From positions 28,752,388-28,816,387 of the forward strand of contig OX243817.1 in the NCBI GenBank assembly GCA_945859605.1: a DNA stretch of 64,000 nucleotides. The letters run 5' to 3'. The stretch comes from Lumbricus rubellus. Its lineage: Eukaryota; Annelida; Clitellata; Crassiclitellata; Lumbricidae. Below are positions 12,527 through 22,369 of the stretch, piece by piece; positions within the stretch are counted from its first letter, which is position 1; every line of letters begins with the position of its first letter. Below the pieces are notes generated by a model. It was not told where the DNA came from and did no database searches. It worked only from the letters and a program-made list of their open reading frames with translations. Both the position numbers and the translations under genes were made by a program.

Positions 12527-13168
12527 CAGGGTGGCGCAGAAAAAACCGGACTATTAGTTTTTGCAATTGCATCGCTTGAATAATCAGAGTAATTATCGCC
12601 TTAAAACTATCATTAGACAGAAATTACACAGAAAATGACATTGGTTTGGCATTTAATATAACATTGAATGAACTGTAAAATTTCAGTGATGTTCAATATG
12701 TCCTCCGTTTGCTGCGATAACCTATTGCAATGATAATCGCTTGCGAAACTGTCCAATAGCCCGGTTGATAGTGTCCTCGCTGATTTCGTCCCAGCATGCG
12801 GTCAGAACTTCTTTCAAATGTTCAATATCTCGAATTCTCTGCCTGTAGACAAGCTGCTGAAGCATTCCCATATCGAATAGTCTGCGGGATTCAAGTCCGG
12901 ACTGTTCGGTGGCCAATTTTCTGGTTCAATAAAGTCTGGAACGTGAGCAGTGAGAAAAGCAACTGTTTTTCGTGAACGATGAGCAGGTGCTCCATCCTGC
13001 TGGAAAGTGAAATTGCCACCAGAGTGAGCTATAATGTCTGGCAGTAATCCTTGATGTAGGACGACGTCACTTTTCTGTCTAATGATAGTTTTAAGGCGAT
13101 AATTACTTTGATTATTCAAACGATGCAATTGCAAAAACTTATAGTCCGGTTTTTTCTGCGCCACCCTG
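12527..13168 (-). mobile_element. Mariner-type element, internally deleted
   Basis: TIRs of about 97 bp begin CAGGGTGGCGCAGAAAAAAC (12527-12623 and 13072-13168) and are flanked by TA on both sides, the IS630/Tc1/mariner target. At 642 bp it is too short for a whole transposase; only the 3' part of the gene remains, on the minus strand. Confidence 0.88.
12722..13071 (-). pseudogene. Mariner transposase C-terminal fragment
   Basis: The minus-strand frame shows FQQDGAPAHRS, then WPPNSPDLNPADYSIW 20-odd residues later: the second and third catalytic aspartates, 37 residues apart (DD37D). A frameshift after YSIW moves the rest (LVYRQRIRDIEHLKEVL and following) to another frame ending at 12722. 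The N-terminal DNA-binding half and the first catalytic Asp are gone, replaced by direct fusion to the TIR. Non-functional. Confidence 0.85.
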
Positions 13169-13717
13169 TATATTCAGCGCTTCAACGTATTCGATTTCTG
13201 CTTCTGCAGCGCTTTTCCAATCTGCGAAGACCATAATAGCCTAAGTAATTACTTCCAGAACATCGCCCCTCTAATTTGTGCAAACCCGGGGAATCATTTG
13301 TACCTCAGGAAAAAGATAAATAATAATAAAAATATTATTAATGGCGCATGCTTACCATGCATCTGTTCATCACTTTCTCATGCCCGCTGTACATGTATCG
13401 CTCTTCTTACATGTACACGCATGTCTGTATTGGTGTCCCTGCATGGTATCTGCGTGCATTTCTGCATGTTCCTATATAGTCCCGCGACCTTTAAGATGTG
13501 ACACGTGCACTAATGCTGTTGCGTGTTGCAGGTACCATGTGTCATCAACTGCAGAAGCAGCAGCAGCAACGGTACCACTGGTACCAGCCTCCTCAGTAGT
13601 CAATGGCAACGGAAGATGCATAACGGATCCCAGTTGCAGCAACTGACGTTGAATCCTATGACGATTCTTCGGTTCCATCATCAGCGACACGCACACGATG
13701 TCACACACACAAACACG

Positions 13718-13768
<51 letters not shown>

Positions 13769-14101
13769 ATACAACCATTTGAACACTTACCCATTTGCAA
13801 ACACACACATATAGACACACACATACACTCATACACACACAGCCATTTGAACACTTACCCATAATCCTATATATGCAAACACACACATGGACACACACAG
13901 ACAAATAATAACAAACACATAGCCTACCCTCCGCTCTCTTTGTAAAAATCTTTCTCGGGCTTTCCTCTCTCATCTTAAGACTGCAGTTTTATTTGGCCTC
14001 GCAGAGTTGGGAGCGCCTCTGAGAAGCCCCCTTTAAGAGGCGCTATGTAAATGCATATAATCAATTAATAATCCTTCATGGAATAATTGTATACCTGTAA
14101 G
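13169..14101. other. Intergenic DNA with an (AC)n tract and a SINE-tail-like word
   Basis: AC dinucleotides run at about 13706-13766, with looser CACA sequence to 13920. Around 14030-14055 the words AAGAGGCGCTATGTAAATGC resemble the tail of many animal SINEs; a related stretch occurs near 16760-16800. No gene is seen. Confidence 0.45.
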
Positions 14102-14539
14102 CATAGATGTAAAAAACGATGAAAACAAAATAAAAAACGGTAAAAAACGACGTTTATTCCCAAAAAATAAAAAACGACAAAAAAACGATAAAAAACGGAA
14201 ACGGAAACTAATTTGACTTTGCTACATCTAAAACCGCATTTTAACCATGAAAATCTTGATTAGGAACCTACTACACGTAGGCTATCTCTTAAATGATGAT
14301 GTTAAACAATGAAAATATATTGACTTTAGTTAGCTGGATCCTTGAGAGTTGGCGAAAAACATAAGAAATATCAGAAAAAATTAAAATTAAGGAAAATAAT
14401 AATAGAAAGTAAATGTATAAATAAAGATAAATAAAAAAATAAAAAAAACGATAAAAAACGATGGGAAAAATAAAAAACGAAAAAAACGACGTTTTTTGGA
14501 GAGAATAAAAAACGGAAAAAAACGTTTTTTACAACTATG
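14102..14539. mobile_element. hAT-like non-autonomous element (family A)
   Basis: 438 bp with 17-bp TIRs (CATAGATGTAAAAAACG and, from the other end, CATAGTTGTAAAAAACG). A perfect 8-bp target duplication CCTGTAAG is at 14094-14101 and 14540-14547. The ends are packed with AAAAAACG words, as expected of subterminal transposase-binding repeats. No coding capacity. Confidence 0.85.
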
Positions 14540-14547
14540 CCTGTAAG

Positions 14548-15664
14548 TCCTAGCCTATATGAATAAAACACGTGCATTATCACATCTAAGTGATCTAACC
14601 GACTGCGCCTAAATCAACCAAAGATTAAATTTATCTGCATGCTGGGCAATCGAAAGCAACTTGCAAAACTTAAATTCACTGCAGTTGCGATTGAATTTCA
14701 CAGCAATGTTATGGGACCTTCTCAAATACTGTCAGTGACCTTGCTGTCTTATTCAGCCAGGAACTCCCACTCTCTTGCATTCTTACTTTCATCTTGCCCG
14801 AGACTGTTACTATCAGCGGCGTCAGATTTGCACAATAGTTACTATTATTGTCCGTTCACTAAAGTCTAGCACCGTCACAACCCTAGTTCATTCTTTCATT
14901 ACAGCCCGTCTTGACTTTAGTAGTTCGTGACTTTACCCTGGCCTCCCATCCAATCAAATAGTGTGCCTGGACCGAGTAGATCTACATGTATACTCTCTGG
15001 AGCGCGTCTAAATTGGAAAAATTCCAAAATTTCGTCACGTCTTTAGCTGCAATAATATTATTATTATTATTATGCTGGAGACATCGCATCGGCTTCGTAC
15101 ATGTAAGTTCGTATGCCCGGTAGCGCATTGGGTATGCATGGAATCGCTGCTCTATGTTTCGGCAATAATTATGATCACGAATATACTTATGCAATGTGCA
15201 TACATGTATATTCAGGTATATTCAATTTTTATTCATTCTTGCATAATACATAGGCCTACATACATGTATATATAGGCTATATACAAACTTACAAATATAG
15301 AGACATGCGTCGATAGTGGTCAACATTTTCCTTATACAGACACGACTTGCATATAAATATATGGGGCCTCTATAGTCCTGCATAATAATGCACAGTCAAA
15401 CACGCCTTCACACGAGCATAAATATCTGGTCTGAATACATATATTTAAGCATCTGTACGTGCAACTCTCACAGAGCAGTCGTCATCCTAGTCGGCAATGA
15501 TGTAGCGTATCGATGAAATCTGGATGATAAGTATCCAGCACATAATTCAATCGGACGAATGAATCTGGCATCGAAAGAAGTTGATGAAAGTAATGGAAAT
15601 GATTGATACAAAGTCAAGGTCATTTATGACGAAGGTCGTTCCATGTTGTATCAGTGACATTGAT
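14548..15664. other. Intergenic DNA, nothing recognised
   Basis: AT-rich with short TTA runs (about 15053-15072) and TACATGTA palindromes. No gene, RNA or transposon end supported. Confidence 0.5.
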
Positions 15665-15689
15665 TGACTGTAAAAGCAGTGGATGGAGC

Positions 15690-16096
15690 AGCGAGAAAGA
15701 TTGAGAATGGAAAGAGAGAAGCGAAGAAAATGATGAGAGAAGAAAGAAAGGATTGAGAATGGAAAGAGAGAAGCGAGAATGAAGAGAGAAGAAAGAAAGG
15801 ATTAAGAATGGAAAGAGAGAAGCGAGAATGATGAGAGAAGAAAGAAAGGATTGAGAATGGAAAGAGAGAAGCGAGAATGAAGAGAGAAGAAAGAAAGGAT
15901 TGAGAATGGAAAGAGAGAAGCGAGAATGAAGAGAGAAGAAAGAAAGGATTGAGAATGGAAAGAGAGAGAAGCGAGAATGAAGAGAGAAGAAAGAAAGGAT
16001 TGAGAATGGAAAGAGAGAAGCGAGAATGATGAGAGAAGAAAGAAAGGATTGAGAATGGAAAGAGAGAAGCGAGAATGAAGAGAGAAGAAAGAAAGC
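15690..16096. repeat. 49-bp purine-rich minisatellite
   Basis: About eight copies of a 49-bp unit containing AAAGGATTGAGAATGGAAAG; the start word recurs near 15751, 15800, 15849, 15898 and 15947. The strand is almost all purine. The long minus-strand frame across it (Ser/Leu/Phe-rich) is a repeat artefact. Confidence 0.9.
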
Positions 16097-16241
16097 TGAA
16101 ATGAAGAATGAGATTACGTCGTATGCGAAAAAGAAGAATTCGAGTTAGAAGATACATGTATATTATGCGAAGAAGAAAAATGCAAAGAGGAATCAGGCGA
16201 GAAAAAATAATAACAATGAATGATAATAAGAAGACTATATA

Positions 16242-16680
16242 CATAGGCGTACGGGAGATTTCAGCAGTGGGGGGGGGGGCAAAGATTGAACTTCTGCCCG
16301 AAAAATACATCCGTAAAAAAGTTAGTCGTTCGGGTCCGTGTTTGCCCGAAAAACCTGACTTGCCCGAAAGTTGATGACCTTTTTTTTAGTCGTTCGGGTC
16401 CGTGTTTGCCCGAAAAACCTGACTTGCCCGAAAGTTGATGACCTTTTTTTAGTCGTTCGGGTCTGTGTTTGCCCAAAAAACCTGACTTGCCCGAAAGTTG
16501 ATGACCTTTTTTAGTCGTTCGAGTCCGTGTTTGCCCGAAAAACCTGACTTGCCCGAAAGTTGATGACCTTTTTTTTTAGTCGTTCGGGGTTTTGTGCCCG
16601 AAAAAAACACCAAAACTTGCCCGAATTTGGGGGGGGGGGGGGCAATTGCCCCCCCTGCACCCCCGCCTCGTACGCCTATG
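16242..16680. mobile_element. hAT-like non-autonomous element (family B), copy 1
   Basis: 439 bp, both ends CATAGGCGTACG in inverted orientation. A perfect 8-bp target duplication ACTATATA lies at 16234-16241 and 16681-16688. Inside are four tandem copies of a roughly 60-66 bp unit (TTAGTCGTTCGGGTCCGTGT through TTGCCCGAAAGTTGATGACC), and G-runs near each end. No coding capacity. Confidence 0.88.
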
Positions 16681-17049
16681 ACTATATATGATGATGGTGA
16701 TGAGTGATGACCATGATGATGATGACGCATCTGTTTAGATCTGTCGGGTAGCTACGTTAAGCGCCTTCGTGAGATCCTTAATAAGGCGGTATATAAATGA
16801 TCATATACATACATGATGATGATGATGACGATGATGATAAAAAAATGTTCTGGCTGTCAAAGCTCTTGTGAGCTCATATTAAATATTTCCGGTAAATAAC
16901 TTTTTTGCATGCAATCCTCGGAAAGGGATTTGGCGGCTGCAGGCATTGCATGCATCAATTGCAACATGTAAAACGTTTGCACCTGTGGTTGAAAAAAGAG
17001 AAGAGATGAGCGTTGAGGCAGCTGCTGCATATGACGCGAATCCGGCCGT
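16681..17049. other. Intergenic DNA with scattered GAT triplets
   Basis: ATG/GAT triplet runs near 16688-16725 and 16812-16838, and a GGCGGTATATAAATGA word near 16790 like a SINE tail. No gene. Confidence 0.45.
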
Positions 17050-17057
17050 ACCTCCTC

Positions 17058-17113
17058 TTTCATCATCATCATCATCATCATCATCATCGTCGTCGTCGTC
17101 GTCGCCGCCGTCA

Positions 17114-17161
<48 letters not shown>

Positions 17162-17245
17162 TCCTCATCGTCGTCGTCGTCGTCGTCGTCATAATCGTCG
17201 TCGTCATCGTCATCATCGTCGTCATCATCATCATCATCATCGTCG

Positions 17246-17298
<53 letters not shown>

Positions 17299-17323
17299 GT
17301 CGTCGTCATCATCATCATCATCC
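17058..17323. repeat. Imperfect (TCN)n trinucleotide tract
   Basis: TCA and TCG triplets alternating for about 265 bp. Poly-Asp, poly-Ser, poly-His/Arg and Met/Thr frames arise from it on both strands. Confidence 0.95.
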
Positions 17324-17679
17324 TGCCCATGTGCTCTAGAGTCTAGCACGCCAAGTGTATCTTACATGTATATACATGTATACAGTGCTCACACATCCCG
17401 GTATTTGGGCATACCGTACAGTGCCATTATGATAGCACACAAAAACAGTTATTATACTTGTTTTTGATGACCGATAAATCTGGCTTTCATTGCACAATAC
17501 ACGCTCGGTTCGTGACTTGAAAATGAGATATTCTTAAAAATGCGCCTCATAAATGCCTTGATGTATGTACACATTATTACGAGCTTCAAATCGCGTTTCG
17601 ATATAATGAGTCACATCTGTTGTTAAGTATTATCAGTGTAAGTTCTAAATGTGCACACGACATAATCGTTGGCTGCATC

Positions 17680-17988
17680 CATAGGCGTACGGGAGGTTTC
17701 AGAAGTGGGGGGGGGGGGGCAAAGATTGAACTTCTGCCCGAAAAAATTTTCCGGCCAAAAAGCGACTATTTTTGCCCGAAAAACCAGACTTGCCCAAAAC
17801 TTGACGACATTTTTTTTTTTTTTTAGTCGTCCGCGACTATTTTTGCCCGAAAAACCAGACTTGCCCGAAACTTGACGACCTTTTTTTTTTTTTAGTCGTT
17901 TGGGTCTGTTTTGCCCGAAAAAACCACCAAACTTGCCCAAATTTGGGGGGGCAATTGCCCCCCCTGCACCCCGCCTCGTACGCCTATG
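17680..17988. mobile_element. hAT-like non-autonomous element (family B), copy 2
   Basis: 309 bp with the same CATAGGCGTACG termini and interior as the copy at 16242, but only two copies of the internal unit. A perfect 8-bp target duplication GCTGCATC is at 17672-17679 and 17989-17996. The different duplication shows an independent insertion. Confidence 0.88.
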
Positions 17989-18049
17989 GCTGCATCTATA
18001 GTTTTTCTATACCTATCTGCATTTTTTAATCTTTATGACTCTTTCGCTG

Positions 18050-18440
18050 CAGGCCCATACCTTTATACGACTTTTTGTCTGTATCTTTATATGATTTTTG
18101 TCTGTATATATTTTTATATTATTTTTATCTGTATCTTTATACGACATTTTCCTGTATCTTTATATGACTTTTGTCTGTATCTCTATATGAATTTTGTCTG
18201 TATCTTTACAAGACTTTTCCTGTATCTTTATATGACTTTTGTCTGTATCTTTATATGACTTTTTGCCTGTATCTTTATATGACTTTTGTCTATATCTTCA
18301 TATGGCTTTTGTCCATATATCTTTATATGACTTTTGTCTGTATCTTTAAACGACTTTTTGTCTGTATTTTTAAATGATTTTTGTGCATCTTTGATTCTTT
18401 ATATGACTTTTGTCGGTATCTTTATATGACTTTAGTCTGT
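18050..18440. repeat. Minisatellite of about 23 bp
   Basis: Degenerate repeats of a unit like CTGTATCTTTATATGACTTT. No gene; open frames are repeat-driven. Confidence 0.85.
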
Positions 18441-18960
18441 CAGTATCTCTTTCTATTTTTCCTGTCTACTTGCACAAATAGTTGTCGATTTTTGCAGTCA
18501 TATTATCTGTCTGTCTTTATATTCTGCATAATAAATGTCTGTCTTTGATGTTCTGCATTCCTGCCATGGCTCCATCATAATGTCTGCAGAATGATGATGT
18601 CTGTTTGTCGATCTGCTATTGTCTGAGTCTTTCCATCACATGCAGCCAACACTTGAACTTAAGATTTGCAACAAAACGACGACAGCCCATGATGATGAAT
18701 AGCATTCGTGCAAGATTAATGAGATGTACTACAGGTGAGAGCTAAACGAACGGATGGCATCACCTGCCGTATAATACACGTGAAACACAGGTATTATTGT
18801 GAGGCAGATCAATAGTCAGTGTGTAAGGAAGGAAGGGCATAGCAGACAAGGCATTGTAGGCCTATATCTAATAGCTCACATAAGATATAAGACATTAAGA
18901 CATCATATTAGCAAACGCTGACGTAAAATGTGAAAATAGTTCCTACATGTAGGCCTACAA
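18441..18960. other. Intergenic DNA, nothing recognised
   Basis: CTGTCT-type words up to about 18620, then ordinary sequence. No coding or RNA signal. Confidence 0.5.
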
Positions 18961-19420
18961 GAGAGCCTATGGCTACGAGTATAGAATTTCATTGAATAAG
19001 AAGACAATTGAAAACAAGGTACAACAAGGCAAAACAAGAGGACAATGCGAAACAATGACCAGCGACAGATAATGCAAACCAAGTAATGCAATGGACAGCT
19101 GTATCTACACGTACACGAGAGCCAGTGCAGCATTTCATTGAATAAGGAGACAATTGAAAACAATGCACAACAAGGCAAAAGAAGAGGACAATGCGAAACG
19201 ATGCCCAAAAACAGATAATGCAAACCAAGTAATGCAATGGACAGCTGTATCTACACGTACAAGAGAGCCAGTGTAGCATTTCATTGAATAAGGAGACAAT
19301 TGAAAACAATGCACAACAAGGCAAAAGAAGAGGACAATGCGAAACGATGCCCAAAAAACAGATAATCTAAACCTATAGTAATGAAGGGGACTGCAGCTGT
19401 GTATACACAGACGGATCATA
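18961..19420. repeat. Tandem repeat of about 146-156 bp, three copies
   Basis: Copies start GAGAGCC at 18961, 19117 and 19263. Each contains TTTCATTGAATAAG, GACAATTGAAAACAA and GGACAATGCGAAAC. The three overlapping minus-strand frames are repeat translations. Confidence 0.85.
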
Positions 19421-19596
19421 TCCAGCTCACTGCAGGTGGTCAGCGTTGAACATCGGAAATTCGGATTGGAATACGCGAGGAAGTGGAGAAGCAAAGAAGA
19501 CGAAGCTCGAACATTGGATGTGAATGAAAAACATCGTCAATGTTGTGGAGAAATTGCTTTCTAAATCAACGGATGGATGCACACATAAAAGAAGAG

Positions 19597-19601
<5 letters not shown>

Positions 19602-19664
<63 letters not shown>
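19602..19664. repeat. (AT)n followed by (GT)n
   Basis: A compound dinucleotide microsatellite; the last unit precedes the segment containing the left hairpin of the recombinase locus. Confidence 0.95.
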
Positions 19665-19667
<3 letters not shown>

Positions 19668-19736
19668 TACGCATTACATACCTTCCGAAGGCGCGTCTAT
19701 GTACCCACAGCAACGGTCCGAGGCACTAGCCGCAAA

Positions 19737-19766
19737 GTGAGAGCGTACGAGGACGCTCTCAGATTG
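19737..19766. repeat. Left hairpin of the recombinase locus
   Basis: GAGAGCGT, six bases, ACGCTCTC form an 8-bp stem. Read on the minus strand this block matches AATCCGAGAGCGTCCTCG at 30480 with one mismatch, so similar hairpins lie in inverted orientation on both sides of the gene. A second inverted pair, AGCTCTCGG and CCGAGAGCT, lies at about 19916-19968. Confidence 0.5.
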
Positions 19767-20329
19767 CGAGCCCATTATGAATTATTTGCAAAATTATAAC
19801 ATACAATTTTAACAAAATAAACATACTGGAAGATAGCTAACAATAATATCTTCTATATTTATTAATATTTTTGAAATTCGAATCGATGAAGTATTTTAAA
19901 ATCGCGATTTTGTCAAGCTCTCGGTTTGTCGTGGGCGGAGCTTAACTTTTCGCAATCCGAGAGCTAAGAAACACGTTTCCACCAGATTCACACACGTATG
20001 TACTTTTGCCTGATTTTGGAGTGTGTTTCTTCAACTGGGCTAGTATTGGGCTAGGTTTCGTAGATCTGCGCCTAAGAAGAACGAATACACTATCGACTGT
20101 GTTAAGCGTGGCGAAAGGGAAGAGATAGACTATTATTTTGTTTATATTTTAAAATCTTTTCAAGTTTGCGATACTTAGATCGGGGTTGAAGCTTAAGGCA
20201 AGTTATTCAAGCATTTGTATCATAGCGTTAATAGTAGGAAACACTAATAGTAGGCATAATCGAAGGTTGGTCTATAATACGCAATCGAAAGCGCGTACCC
20301 CCTGCTCACCACGGTTCTTGTCCATCTAC

Positions 20330-20650
20330 ACCAAGGGTGTCAAACCTTTTTGAGTGGCGGGCTAATGTGAACATCTTCCAGCAAGTGGTGGGCCAGGGTG
20401 TCATCACAGGAAATTATAGGCTTAACTAATGTGGAAACCTTATGTTCCTCAAGCGCGTTTCAATTTGACATTCTCTGTCGGTGTGCTTCAGTGGTTAAAG
20501 TGTAGAAAAAGAAGTGCCTGGACGCTCCTTATATTTCCCTGTTGTGCAGGCCAAATAAGTGGCAGGAGGGTGTTCAGATTTTAAAACAAGTGCCTGGACG
20601 CCGTCCATGACCGTCCAGGCACACTTTAAGCCCTGGTGTGCTTTGATATC
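20330..20650. mobile_element. Degenerate hAT-like fragment (tentative)
   Basis: The words GGGTGTCAAAC and TGAGTGGCGGGC near 20336-20372 resemble a terminus common in animal hAT elements. The right part carries CCGTCCAGGCACACTTTAAG and AAGCCCTGG. I could not find a matching target duplication. Confidence 0.3.
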
Positions 20651-21119
20651 AATATTTATTATGATAATAATAATCGTAATGTGTTGATAAAATACTACCT
20701 GATATTTTAATTTATCATTTGTCACATATTTAAAAATGACACTGAATGAGTTATTTAGCAGCCGATTGACTAGGTTTTGTCATTTTAAATCAGTTTGGGC
20801 TGGCTTTATGCGTAAACATATTAAGTTTCCTATTTGTAAAACTACTTCTGTGTATTTTACGACCATTTCTATTGAACATCAACAATGAAATGGAATCCCC
20901 CTAAAAAATCTCATGTATTCACAGACCGTAGACAGAGTGTAAATGCATGAATAAATTGTGTTTAGGCTACAAGTAATTATCTGGTTTCGTGATATGTTTC
21001 CATTTGGTGACTGTATCTGTGATTTCTAATGGTTCTCGGCAAGCATTTACAGAACGATAAACCCTTGTATTTAGTGGAGAATTTATGTATTATTATTCAT
21101 CATTTTGTTTCTTCGGCAG
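20651..21119. other. Region upstream of the recombinase coding start
   Basis: AT-rich, no clear promoter. A pyrimidine stretch and CGGCAG at 21114-21119 look like a splice acceptor just before the ATG at 21125, so a non-coding first exon probably lies further upstream. Confidence 0.4.
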
Positions 21120-21124
21120 GTACT

Positions 21125-21220
21125 ATGCCGAATCACCGGACGCAGAAGAATGTCGTCAAGACGGTGATGGAGAAGACGCTGGCTGCTCAAGACAGATACT
21201 CGCAGAACACGGGCATTAAG
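21125..21220 (+). CDS. Recombinase gene, coding exon 1
   Basis: Thirty-two codons from the ATG (MPNHRTQKNVVKTV...), ending AAG before the donor GTATGC. Basic and lysine-rich. The ATG is five bases after a CAG acceptor. Confidence 0.7.
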
Positions 21221-22268
21221 GTATGCTGTGTGATGGTGAAGATCAGTAGCGTTGCCCTCTTTTTTTATCCGAGCTTGGGATTGGCTTTGCAAAATGCAAG
21301 AGTGCTATAGTGCAGCGGTGGTGTAAGGTGGTGTTAGGAGGAGAAAATTGTAAAAGGATAATAATTATAATAAGGCTCTGTAGTTGCATAATGCTAATCT
21401 TAGGAATTTTTTTAAATAATATTAATGATGTTGATAATAATAATAATGTTGATAATAATATTATAATTCGTTTATTAATTCAATCTGACAAGTACACGGT
21501 GATATTTAAATAAGCTCCGTATTTTAGCAGTGAGCACTATGTAAATCGTTAACCACTCTACCACAATTGCATGATCTTCAAAGTGCTCGTTAAGTTTTAA
21601 GGAAACTCCATATTTTAGTAGTGCTATATAAATTGTCCATCTCATTGTATTTTGTCTATAAATTGACAATACATAATGCCTTTTGTCTTTAAATTGCCCA
21701 TACCAATGCCTTTTGTCTATAAATTTCCTATAACAATGTCTTTTGAGGATGACCAGGTTTCCCAAAGCTTTCGATTCTTTGTTTACAGTTTTCCATTGTT
21801 CTTTTCAGCAGGCAAGGTCTCAAGGTCTCACGGTCTCTGCACCCAGACGCAGCACTGTCCAGACAGATCCGTGGAGGGCACCCGTCACAGCAACGCAAGG
21901 TACGCATTCACAATCGAACAAAATACAATATGATGCAATACAGCATGATGCCATACGATGCAATGTGCTTGTACCAGTGGTGTCAAAACTTTAATTATTC
22001 TTAAATAAGTGTTAAATATTTATTCAGTGATGGTGCTACCATGGGTCGTGGTTTTCTCTTGAACTGTCTTATAAACTGCCATAAATTCTTTGCATAATTT
22101 TAATGTCTTCTCTACATTTAACTTCTTTAGCCCCAACGTGAAATGCCAAAAATAATATTATTATAAGCTTCATTATTATATTAGTACTGCTATTATTCGA
22201 CAAATTCTGTTTGAACAAATGACCCGCTGAGGGCTATGGCGTTAAAGCTGGATGGAACAGATACCAGA

Positions 22269-22313
<45 letters not shown>

Positions 22314-22329
22314 CAGTAGCAGTAGCAGT

Positions 22330-22369
<40 letters not shown>

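Noticed and set aside
15651..16310. 219-codon minus-strand frame
   Set aside because: Mostly the translation of the 49-bp purine-rich minisatellite; its 5' end runs into a hAT-like element.
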